A stretch of DNA of 20,474 nt, taken from NCBI GenBank assembly GCA_947427325.1, contig CANEHP010000018.1, forward strand, positions 1 through 20,474, read 5' to 3'. Shown one piece after another: positions 8,228-15,890 of the stretch. This DNA is from an uncultured Clostridia bacterium. Its GTDB lineage: Bacteria > Bacillota > Clostridia > Oscillospirales > Ruminococcaceae. Made by a program: the position numbers and the translations under genes. Each line of letters starts with the position of its first letter. Position 1 is the first letter of the stretch. Below the pieces are notes generated by a model. The model saw only the letters and a list, made by a program, of their open reading frames with translations, was not told where the DNA came from and ran no database searches.

Positions 8228-9430
8228 CTAATTTCTGAAATACACATCCCGTGTATAAACCTTATCCCAAACATCATCAAGCTCCCGACCGTATCTGTTA
8301 GCCGCAATAACGTCGCTTTCCCTCTTAAAATCGTCAATATCCTCTATAACGGGACAGTGGAAAATAACAGGGTCTTTTACCGCAGGCTCATACACAATCA
8401 CCGAAACGCCCCTGTGTTGAAGCGCCTTGATTATCTCCAAGGAGCTTGAATTGCGCAGGTTGTCCGAATCCGATTTCATCGTCAGACGGTAAAATCCCAC
8501 AACCGATTTTTTACCGCACCTTCCCGCTCTTTCAAGTATTTGCTCCGCTATATATTCCGTTCGTGATACGTTGGATCTGATCGCCGCCTCGATAATATCA
8601 TTGGGCATACCGTCAAGCTCGCCCAAAAGCTGCCTCGAATCCTTCGGCAGACAGTATCCCCCGTAGCCGAAGGAAGGGTTGTTGTAGTAATTCCCGATGC
8701 GCAGATCGCCGCAGACCCCGTCGATAATATTCCTTGTGTTCAGTCCGCCGTGTTCGGCAAATGCGTCAAGCTCGTTAAAAAAAGCTATCCTCATTGCCAA
8801 ATATGTGTTTGAGAACAGTTTTACGGACTCGGCTTCCGATGAGTTCATCACCATTATGGGGACGTCTTTTTTTTCGACGCCCTGCAAAAGCAGATTCGCA
8901 AAACCGTGCGCCTTTTCTTCTGCCGCCCCAGAACCTTGCGGAAAACCCACAACGATTCGAGACGGATTAAGCTCGTCATAAAGTGCGCTTCCCTCGCGCA
9001 GAAATTCGGGGCAAAACAAAATGCTTTCCGTATTGTATTTTTTTGCCGCATAATCCGTAAACCCTATCGGGACAGTAGATCTTATGACAATCACTGCGTC
9101 GGGATTTACGGCGGTGACCTGCCCGATCACCGACTCAACGGACGATGTATCGAGGCGTCCGTCCAAAGGATCGGTGGGAGTTGCTATAATAACAAGGTCC
9201 GCCCCCGAATAACATTCCGTGCCCTCCGTAACGGCGCAAATATCCAATTCGTAAGATTTAAGAAATTTCTCCGCCAAGGCATCTGCCACAGGCGGCCTGC
9301 CCTGATTTAAAAGCTCTGCCTTCCACGGCAGCTTGTCAACGGCGGTGACCTTATTATAACGGGCCGCCGTTACGGCGTTTGCCGTTCCCACATAGCCCAG
9401 TCCGGCCACGACTATATTCATTTTTCTCAT
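8228..9430 (-). CDS. ugd: UDP-glucose 6-dehydrogenase family protein
   Basis: NAD-dependent nucleotide-sugar dehydrogenase, four-electron oxidation at C6, most likely UDP-glucose to UDP-glucuronate. The Rossmann motif GLGYVG is at 10-15; CPEFLREGSA (140-149) carries the catalytic glutamate; the central helix SSEAESVKLFSNTYL precedes FFNELDAF; GYGGYCLPKDSRQL (256-268) carries nucleophile Cys260. Length (400 aa) and the CPEFLREG form resemble short bacterial Ugd. UDP-ManNAc or UDP-GlcNAc dehydrogenases are related alternatives. AAAGGA stands 10 bp before the first ATG. Uronic acids provide carboxyl groups that amide-forming enzymes can modify, which fits the TupA-like gene immediately upstream in the operon. 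Confidence 0.9.
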   Translation of the reverse strand: MRKMNIVVAGLGYVGTANAVTAARYNKVTAVDKLPWKAELLNQGRPPVADALAEKFLKSYELDICAVTEGTECYSGADLVIIATPTDPLDGRLDTSSVESVIGQVTAVNPDAVIVIRSTVPIGFTDYAAKKYNTESILFCPEFLREGSALYDELNPSRIVVGFPQGSGAAEEKAHGFANLLLQGVEKKDVPIMVMNSSEAESVKLFSNTYLAMRIAFFNELDAFAEHGGLNTRNIIDGVCGDLRIGNYYNNPSFGYGGYCLPKDSRQLLGELDGMPNDIIEAAIRSNVSRTEYIAEQILERAGRCGKKSVVGFYRLTMKSDSDNLRNSSSLEIIKALQHRGVSVIVYEPAVKDPVIFHCPVIEDIDDFKRESDVIAANRYGRELDDVWDKVYTRDVYFRN

Positions 9431-9518
9431 TGCAAAAAGATCCTTTAATAATCGGTATGTAGTTTTTGTGCCGTTTCTCCATGTCCGATTTTCTTAACGG
9501 CAAATTTTCCGTAAATAC

Positions 9519-10424
9519 TCACAATTCCTGCTTGTTTTTCGGCAGCTTCAGCAGATCCCCGAACATAATATCTGTTTCGGGCAGCCGTCCCGTGTCAAGA
9601 CACGCAGAAGGAGTAAAGGTCATTTCTCCGAACACAAGTCCCTTTTCCGTTTCGTAAAAATCCACCCTTACAAAAGGGAAGGGCGCAGACAGCTTGGCGG
9701 CGTACTCCAGCATTTTCTCCAAATCACGGGGCTTCGGCAGCGTAAAATCGGGAGGCGCTTTCTTGCCGTCGCGAGTTATGGGACAGAATTTCCATTCGCT
9801 GTCAAAGAAGAAGAATTTGGGCGCACCACCCGCCCTCTCTTCACAAACCAATATATAAAGCGGCTTTCCGTTAAAGCAGTACACCTTATAATCGACGGGC
9901 AATATGTCTCCGTCGGACAAATACTTTTCGCAGATAATTCTTTTTTTAATGCTTTTATAATGCGGCTCGGCGTTATAACGCCAATAATCCTGCCTCTGCC
10001 ATTTTTTTAAGACTTTTCTGACCTTTTCCGAATCGGGCTTATGGGTCGGGGTATAAAAAATATTATATCCGCTGCCATGGCACAGTTTCAGGACAAAGCT
10101 TTCGGGGAGCGTACCGAAATCTATATCTTCGGGACGCTCCCATACGCCTATAAGCTCGTTGAGAATATCTCCGCACCCTGCCCGACAGACATATTCCCTC
10201 ACGCCGTATTTATCCGTGCAGTCCGCAGCAAGCTTGCTTTTTCCGTATTCCGCAAGCTTCAAATACATAAGCTTCTCATTCAGCGTTGCGGGAGATTTAA
10301 GATTTAAGCGCTTTTTAAAATGCGCAAGGTACATAATCCTGCTTGCCAGCGTGGGAGACAGAGGCGATATGAAATAAATCAGCAGCCGCTCCGCCTTATA
10401 CAAAAAGCGTTTAAATACATTCAT
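9519..10424 (-). CDS. TupA-like ATP-grasp amidoligase
   Basis: ATP-grasp protein of the TupA-like family, often annotated as a glycosyltransferase. TupA of alkaliphilic Bacillus is linked to teichuronopeptide, a glucuronate polymer carrying poly-glutamate. Family marks seen: TLNEKLMYLK (47-56), KLAADCTDKYGVREYV (64-79), FVLKLCHGSGYN (110-121), the KWQRQDYWRYN and EPHYKSIKKRIICEKYL block (141-169), PVDYKVYCFNGKP (176-188) and the metal-binding end RVDFYE then VFGEMTFTPSACL. Size (301 aa) is normal. The first 35 residues include a hydrophobic stretch (LLIYFISPLSP), perhaps membrane-peripheral. GGGGGA lies 6 bp before the ATG. By family and context it would amidate a sugar acid with an amino acid; substrate is inferred. 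Confidence 0.83.
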   Translation of the reverse strand: MNVFKRFLYKAERLLIYFISPLSPTLASRIMYLAHFKKRLNLKSPATLNEKLMYLKLAEYGKSKLAADCTDKYGVREYVCRAGCGDILNELIGVWERPEDIDFGTLPESFVLKLCHGSGYNIFYTPTHKPDSEKVRKVLKKWQRQDYWRYNAEPHYKSIKKRIICEKYLSDGDILPVDYKVYCFNGKPLYILVCEERAGGAPKFFFFDSEWKFCPITRDGKKAPPDFTLPKPRDLEKMLEYAAKLSAPFPFVRVDFYETEKGLVFGEMTFTPSACLDTGRLPETDIMFGDLLKLPKNKQEL

Positions 10425-10480
10425 CGCCGATCCCCCATACCGCTTTTTGCCAAAACATTCCGAACCCTTGGAACATATTC

Positions 10481-11590
10481 TTACTTTATGTGATCCTTAA
10501 GAATAAGGTCGATGTTTTCTTTTCCCAAACGCTCGGGAGTTCTTCCGTCGGCACGCAGATCGCAGCAAAGGGCTGAGCTTGCTATCTCGATAAGGGAAGT
10601 TGCGATAGGGGTGGGCACTCCCAAGGATTTGCCCAGCGATTCCAACATAACCAAGCCCTGGGGAACGTCCTCGGTTATATATCTTGAATTTACGTTAACG
10701 GGTCCCTTTGCCCTTGTTGACATAGCCGCATAATTAAAGAACACCTGCTTTGCGTCAAGACCGTCATCGAGAGAATTTCTGAACTTGCATGCCTCCACAT
10801 AGGGCATACGTTCAAAGCCGAGCTTTTCCAAAACGTCCATTTTTTCCGAATCGAGCTTTTCCAAAACGTTCCACACATGCTCGGTAAACGCACGGTGATA
10901 CATACAAAACTCATCGCCCATGGCGTCTATCATCGGAATACTCATTATCGAGCCTATTGTGTGAACTATCAGATTGGGATTATGCAGCGCCGCCGCAACA
11001 ACGCTGTCCATATAATGGAAGGGGAAGCCCAGCCTGTCCAGCTTTTCCTTTGCGAGATCCAAATTTTTTGCGGGGTAAACGCCCAGCGGATTGCGAACAT
11101 TGCGGAAGCCTACCTTAAAGCGTCCCGGCTCCATGATCCTGCCGTCGATAAAGGAGCTTTGCGCCTCCACCACGGTAATATCCTTATCCTTGCAGTATTT
11201 TAATACAAACGCCGTGGAAAAATACCCGGGGTTTATAAGAATCACCTGACCGTCAACAATATGCTCCGCCATTCTTTTTATAAGCTGCTCGTGATAATTT
11301 GTCTGAATGTAAATTATCACCACCTCTGTTTGGGAAATCACGGAAATATCTCTTGTAACCGTTTTGATAATGCCTGTTTTTTCAACCTTTTCAAGCTCGT
11401 CGGGATTCATGCTTCCGTTTTCTCCGAAATCAACAAGCGTCATTTTTCCGCCGTTGTTTTTCAGAAACTCGAAATTATCGTCGTGCATTGCGTTTGAGGT
11501 TTTTACAAGAGTCACGTCAAGTCCTCTCAAAGCCATATCCGCCGCTATTGCACAGCCTCCGTTTCCCGCGCCTAAAACTGCAACCTTCAT
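10481..11590 (-). CDS. Opine (octopine/nopaline-type) dehydrogenase family protein
   Basis: NAD(P)-dependent dehydrogenase of the octopine/nopaline dehydrogenase family. These join the amino group of an amino acid to a 2-oxo acid reductively, giving N-(carboxyalkyl) amino acids. The N-terminal Rossmann motif is GAGNGGCAIAADMALRG (7-23). The C-terminal catalytic domain has HNPN (203-206) and RYITEDVPQGL (303-313), whose His203 and Asp308 match the His/Asp pair known from N-(1-carboxyethyl)norvaline dehydrogenase. It starts 15 bp after the giant ATP-grasp gene with AGGAGG at 7 bp. An opine enzyme inside a surface-polymer operon suggests a carboxyethyl-amino acid as polymer substituent, as known for some O-antigens. 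Ketopantoate-reductase-like chemistry is a less likely alternative. Confidence 0.85.
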   Translation of the reverse strand: MKVAVLGAGNGGCAIAADMALRGLDVTLVKTSNAMHDDNFEFLKNNGGKMTLVDFGENGSMNPDELEKVEKTGIIKTVTRDISVISQTEVVIIYIQTNYHEQLIKRMAEHIVDGQVILINPGYFSTAFVLKYCKDKDITVVEAQSSFIDGRIMEPGRFKVGFRNVRNPLGVYPAKNLDLAKEKLDRLGFPFHYMDSVVAAALHNPNLIVHTIGSIMSIPMIDAMGDEFCMYHRAFTEHVWNVLEKLDSEKMDVLEKLGFERMPYVEACKFRNSLDDGLDAKQVFFNYAAMSTRAKGPVNVNSRYITEDVPQGLVMLESLGKSLGVPTPIATSLIEIASSALCCDLRADGRTPERLGKENIDLILKDHIK

Positions 11591-11605
11591 AGTAATTCCT
11601 CCTGC

Positions 11606-14600
11606 TTATTTTATATGTTTATTTAAGTACAACAGTCTTATCCCGTTTTCCTTGCAGTACTGCTCCGCAAAGGAGTTTTTTTCAACCACAACGGTGATAT
11701 TGGGACAATTTCCGAACGCCTCTTCGCCTATAAACTCCACAGTTGACGGAACAAAAAGCGACGTCAGCTTTCGACAGTCATAAAAGGCTCGCCTGCCTAT
11801 TGAGGTCAAGCCCATGGGCAGCCTTATCTCTTCCAGCGAAATACAGTAATTGAACGCACTGTTTTCTATCGTCTTAAGGTTTTTCGGCATATTTACCTTT
11901 TTCAGCTGCTTGCAGATATAAAATGCCGAATCACCGATGCTTTCAACGGTTTCGGGCAAGGCGACCGATTTCAGCTCTCTGCATCTGTTAAATGCATTGC
12001 TGTATATAACCTTTACCTCTTTTCCGTTTACCGTCTCGGGCACAATAACGTCCTCGCAGGTTTTGTTCATCAGCTTGTAAAAGGACATACAGTTGCGGTA
12101 GAATACAAACTTAACGTTGATATTGCTGTTGGTGCGGGTCTTGACGGCTCTATCGGAATTGATCGTCATCTCGTAAACGTCGCTTGAGGGTATCATGTCA
12201 AGCAGCGTGAGCCCGTACAGCTTCATCTTTCTCTTTTTTACCCTGTCAAAGAATGCGTTTATCTCATCGGTGTACTCTGCCACCTTGTGGAGATCCTGAT
12301 GTATATTTATCTCCAATACCTTTATACCCTCATTGGTGATAGCCACGTCAAAGCCCAAATACTCCAGCTCCTTCAGGTAGCCTGCAATTTCAAGAACGGC
12401 TTTCCGCATTTCCTGCCAGCACGGAACTATGCCTGCTATAGGCTCGTTTGTATCCGGATGTACGGGACAATCATAGTAAACGTGATTTTTCAGCGTCTGC
12501 GGATTGTACAGCTCGCCTGTTTCTTTATCTATGGAAACACAGATTCCGCCGTATCCCACATTATCGGTAAAGCCTGTTTTCTCCGAGCCTATACGCATAT
12601 ATGTCTGCATGATTTTAGGCTCATAGCCCGAAGAGTTTATTACCATTACTCGAATCGTATTTACGGATTTAGGATAAAACCTTCGCAGCTCGTCATGCAT
12701 TGAAAGACACTCGGTAATAATATAAAAAGATTTTTGGGCGTTTATCGTCGATATGATTTCCTCTTTTGAGGAAGCCTTGCCGTTTATAAGATATGCGCTG
12801 CCGTCGTATTCAAAGCGGTAAAAGCCGTCGCCGTGCGTACCCGCCGAGGGCTTGAATACCAAATTTGAAACCTCTTCAAGCAGCCTGATAACATCGTCGG
12901 TGCTGTTGTCAAAGCCCGCAGGCAGATCTGCCATTTTTGCAAGCTCGGTTTTTCCGCCCCGCTTAAATACCGAATAATAATACTTGGGAACATATTTTTT
13001 GATCGGCTCCATTATCAAACGGTAGGTAGTCTTATCGTTTACCCATTTCTGATAAAGGTTGTTGATTCTGTTCAGCCAAAAATAATCGTAATCGGAAAGG
13101 AGGAAATCCACATTTTCTTTCGTAAGATTATACTGCCAAAGCCTGAAGGACAAAAAGCCGTGATCCCATGCCCATTGCTTTTGTTCCCCGGTTGCGCCCT
13201 TTGTATTTTTCTTATCGTCCTCCAAAGCGTCGACCCACAAACGGTACATATAATCCCGCATACCTTTTCTGGCTTCGCCTGCGGCACGCTCATGAAAGCG
13301 CTTGTTTTTTAAAGCAAGCTTGTATTCGTTGTATGTATCGATCTTAGAATTCTTCTTTAGCGTTGCCGCCTTTCTCTTAAGATACAATCCAAGCTCCTCG
13401 TTGTAGGGCATGGAAGGCAGCGGCGGCTCGTGATTTATGCTGAATATCTTAAACAGCTCTTCGTCGGGAACAATCGAAATTAAAAAGAAGTTGATCTGCT
13501 TTACACATTCGCTTATCTCGCAGACCTTGCCGATAATTTTATCCCAATTATCCACATGGTATTCGACGGCTTCATACGCAAAGCTGCCGTCTTCTATGTT
13601 TGCCAAAACCGATTTTTGGAAGAATGAGCTTACAATTCCCTTTTTAAATATGTTTACTACCGCCGACAGCACCCTTGTTCCCGTTTCGGTGTCGTTTGCG
13701 ACCCACAGCTGTACAGAGTATTCATATTCGGGGATCTTATTTACTGCGGCGGTATTTTCCGCAGCTGCTGCGGCTTCGGCTTTGCCGTCTGTGTCGGCGT
13801 CCTCCTCCGCTTCGCTGTCTTCGGTGGCATATTCGTTATTTTCACCGGTTTCCGCTTCATCGTCCTCGTTCTTTTGACCCGTTTTGAGATAAGCTTCGTC
13901 GTCTTCGGCAGCGGAAAAATCGTCAACGTAATTTTCGGGATTGTTGTCCTCTTCGGCAGCTTCAAGGTCTTCGTTCTCGGAGGCTTCAAGAAGCGTCTCG
14001 CTGATAAAGCCCTTATAATCGAGCTTGCATCTGTCAAGCTTGTCCGCTACAACATAGCTTGCCAAAAGTGCGTCTATATAATTTGCAAGTCTCCTGTTAT
14101 ATACCTCTTCATCGTCGGTGACTACCACCGATCTGCCCTTTTTGTATATCTTAAATAACCCGTCGTCCGTAAATCTGAGCATATAATAGGAACATTTGCT
14201 CTGCCAATATGAGGGACGCAGCTCCAACCGTTTCTTTTCCTTTAAAAGCGCCGTTATATCCTCTACGCCGCACTTTCTGTTTTCTATTCCGCAGGGAAGA
14301 ATTATTTTTTTGTTGTCTCTCTGTATTATGCTGAAGTATATATTCCTGCACACCTCGCTGTGAGCGTTGAGAATATAATTAAGAGTAAGTATATCGTCCG
14401 CCCATTTTGTGAAGGAGTTGTTATAGGGCAGTATTGAAAGAAGATCAAGATCCGAAATGCAATAAGTATCGGTATAATCATTTATCTCGTATTTTTCTAT
14501 CGTAGAACATAAAAAACCCGCCTTGTGAATCTTCTCAAGGTCGTCCTTATAATATTTCTTTTCAAAGCGCTTGGTGTCCTTGGTTCTGAGATCGTCCCAT

Positions 14601-14686
14601 TTTTTTGCCGTCTGACGCTTATATCCCGACAGCGTTATGGGCAATATCGCACTTTCGTGTTTTACCCTTTTGTTTAAGTTTCCCAT
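11606..14686 (-). CDS. Double ATP-grasp (sugar-transfer type) protein with acidic insert and C-terminal LRRs
   Basis: A 1026-residue protein of unusual build. Residues about 525-815 form a sugar-transfer-associated ATP-grasp module: KWVNDKTTYR (547-556), LVFKPSAGTHGDGFYRFE (609-626), SVNTIRVMV (674-682), GYGGICVSID (711-720) and LGFDVAITNEGIKVLEIN (777-794). Residues about 74-440 look like a decayed copy of it: KWADDILTLNYIL (94-106) aligns with the second KW..D..T, but the phosphate-binding glycine loop is lost. An acidic, Ala-rich low-complexity stretch (about 233-316) interrupts this copy. From about 860 come four or five BspA-type LRR_5 units (AFNRC, AFYIC, AFNYC, AFYDC, AFGNC) and an end cap. 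The ATG has GGAGG at 9 bp. It probably ligates or transfers an amino acid or peptide to a sugar; substrate unknown. Confidence 0.8.
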   Translation of the reverse strand: MGNLNKRVKHESAILPITLSGYKRQTAKKWDDLRTKDTKRFEKKYYKDDLEKIHKAGFLCSTIEKYEINDYTDTYCISDLDLLSILPYNNSFTKWADDILTLNYILNAHSEVCRNIYFSIIQRDNKKIILPCGIENRKCGVEDITALLKEKKRLELRPSYWQSKCSYYMLRFTDDGLFKIYKKGRSVVVTDDEEVYNRRLANYIDALLASYVVADKLDRCKLDYKGFISETLLEASENEDLEAAEEDNNPENYVDDFSAAEDDEAYLKTGQKNEDDEAETGENNEYATEDSEAEEDADTDGKAEAAAAAENTAAVNKIPEYEYSVQLWVANDTETGTRVLSAVVNIFKKGIVSSFFQKSVLANIEDGSFAYEAVEYHVDNWDKIIGKVCEISECVKQINFFLISIVPDEELFKIFSINHEPPLPSMPYNEELGLYLKRKAATLKKNSKIDTYNEYKLALKNKRFHERAAGEARKGMRDYMYRLWVDALEDDKKNTKGATGEQKQWAWDHGFLSFRLWQYNLTKENVDFLLSDYDYFWLNRINNLYQKWVNDKTTYRLIMEPIKKYVPKYYYSVFKRGGKTELAKMADLPAGFDNSTDDVIRLLEEVSNLVFKPSAGTHGDGFYRFEYDGSAYLINGKASSKEEIISTINAQKSFYIITECLSMHDELRRFYPKSVNTIRVMVINSSGYEPKIMQTYMRIGSEKTGFTDNVGYGGICVSIDKETGELYNPQTLKNHVYYDCPVHPDTNEPIAGIVPCWQEMRKAVLEIAGYLKELEYLGFDVAITNEGIKVLEINIHQDLHKVAEYTDEINAFFDRVKKRKMKLYGLTLLDMIPSSDVYEMTINSDRAVKTRTNSNINVKFVFYRNCMSFYKLMNKTCEDVIVPETVNGKEVKVIYSNAFNRCRELKSVALPETVESIGDSAFYICKQLKKVNMPKNLKTIENSAFNYCISLEEIRLPMGLTSIGRRAFYDCRKLTSLFVPSTVEFIGEEAFGNCPNITVVVEKNSFAEQYCKENGIRLLYLNKHIK

Positions 14687-14740
14687 AATGAAAAACCTCC
14701 CTAAATAATTTGTTTTTTATAACGTGAATTTAGTAAGTCA

Positions 14741-14866
14741 GTGTCCCGGACCTATGAGAAAATCCGAGAACGAGCGACCGCCGATAAAGCCGTCGAGGAT
14801 ATGCGGAGTATGCCCGATGCCATGACAAAGCGCCGTTGGCACAAGGCGAACGGCAGCCCGCTGATA
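14741..14866 (+). pseudogene. Possible gene fragment of unknown family between GT2 and ATP-grasp genes
   Basis: The 180-bp gap between two minus-strand genes holds a plus-strand frame whose translation reads like real protein: SRTYEKIRERATADKAVEDM followed by a stretch ending in TKRRWHKANG. Past about 14867 the frame runs antisense to the GT2 gene and loses this character. There is no ribosome site. I suspect a fragment of a mobile-element or accessory gene left by recombination, but I cannot name the family; chance coding potential is possible. Confidence 0.25.
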
Positions 14867-15841
14867 TTATGTCCTTTGCTTAACGGTAAGAACGGTGGAC
14901 TGCGGATTTTCTATCAAAGGGGCAATGCGTTTATGCCAGCCGCACCGCCCGATATTGTTCCATACCGTTTTATCCGTGCTGCGCAGAAATTCGCTCATCA
15001 TTTGGACTATATCGTCAAAATACTCCGTTTCGGCGCTCTTTTCCAGCCAATGCGCCATATCGAACATTTCCGCATCCAATATATTTCTTCGCATTTTCAG
15101 GGGCATTGCGCTTGAGATCTTATCCACCAGCCCGTAAGATTTAAAATGACAAGAAAAATTTTTTATTCTCCTGCCGACCAATGAGGTATTTATATTAGTT
15201 CTATAATTAACCAAAAACGTACCTGAAAAAACAACCGTCTTTGCTTTCAGAATGCTTTCCCAATAAAACGAACGGTCGTTTACACAAATAAGAGAATTAA
15301 ATCTTATTCCACGCTCCATAAGAAAACTTCTCCTAAACAACCCGCCCCACGGCGCAACACAGATCTTGGAAAAAATACGGTAGCAGCTTTCGTATTTTAA
15401 GGCTCTGTCAAATAGGAACGCAGGCACTTTTTTAAGAGAATTATGCGGCGTTCTGCTGCTTTGTCCCGTTACGTCGTCCAGATCTTCAGCCTTGCACCGT
15501 ACAATATCCGCATTATGCCGCCTTGCGGTTTCGTACGCCTTTTCCGGTGCGCCCTTAAACAGCATATCGTCTGCGTCGAGAAACAGAACATATTCTCCTT
15601 TTGCCTTTTCCAATCCTATGTTTCTGCACACCCCCGCATGAAGATTGGCATTGTTGCGGATCACGGTTATGCGGGGATCTTTTCTGCCGTACGCTTCAAG
15701 GATATTCGGGCTTGAATCGGAGGAATGATCGTCAACGCAGATTATTTCCATATCGCCGATATTTTGGCAAAGCACGCTGTCAAGGCATTGAGAGAGATAT
15801 TTTTCCGAATTGCGGATCGGTATTATTACCGAAATTTTCAT
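14867..15841 (-). CDS. GT2 family glycosyltransferase
   Basis: GT-A fold, family 2 inverting glycosyltransferase, cytoplasmic, transferring a sugar from a nucleotide donor to a growing surface glycan. Motifs from the chosen start: ISVIIPIRNSEKYL (3-16), CVDDHSSDSS (35-44), GVCRNIGLEKAKGEYVLFLD (70-89) and the metal-binding DADD (89-92). The frame extends upstream to a TTG at 15856, but ATG 15841 has GGGGAGG 6 bp before it and begins directly with the family's N-terminal strand, so I take it (324 aa). It has no membrane segments. It follows another GT2 gene by about 50 bp. Donor and acceptor cannot be told from sequence. Confidence 0.87.
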   Translation of the reverse strand: MKISVIIPIRNSEKYLSQCLDSVLCQNIGDMEIICVDDHSSDSSPNILEAYGRKDPRITVIRNNANLHAGVCRNIGLEKAKGEYVLFLDADDMLFKGAPEKAYETARRHNADIVRCKAEDLDDVTGQSSRTPHNSLKKVPAFLFDRALKYESCYRIFSKICVAPWGGLFRRSFLMERGIRFNSLICVNDRSFYWESILKAKTVVFSGTFLVNYRTNINTSLVGRRIKNFSCHFKSYGLVDKISSAMPLKMRRNILDAEMFDMAHWLEKSAETEYFDDIVQMMSEFLRSTDKTVWNNIGRCGWHKRIAPLIENPQSTVLTVKQRT

Positions 15842-15890
15842 ATTAGACCTCCCCAAATACCGTTTTTGACCGATAATGCGGTCGGCACTT

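Noticed and set aside
13437..13887. Ser/Ala/Pro-rich plus-strand frames
   Set aside because: They are antisense to the acidic low-complexity region of the ATP-grasp/LRR gene, which creates open shadow frames; no ribosome site.
14716..14744. Internal promoter before the ATP-grasp/LRR gene
   Set aside because: TATAAA is present on the minus strand but no acceptable -35 stands 16-18 bp upstream.
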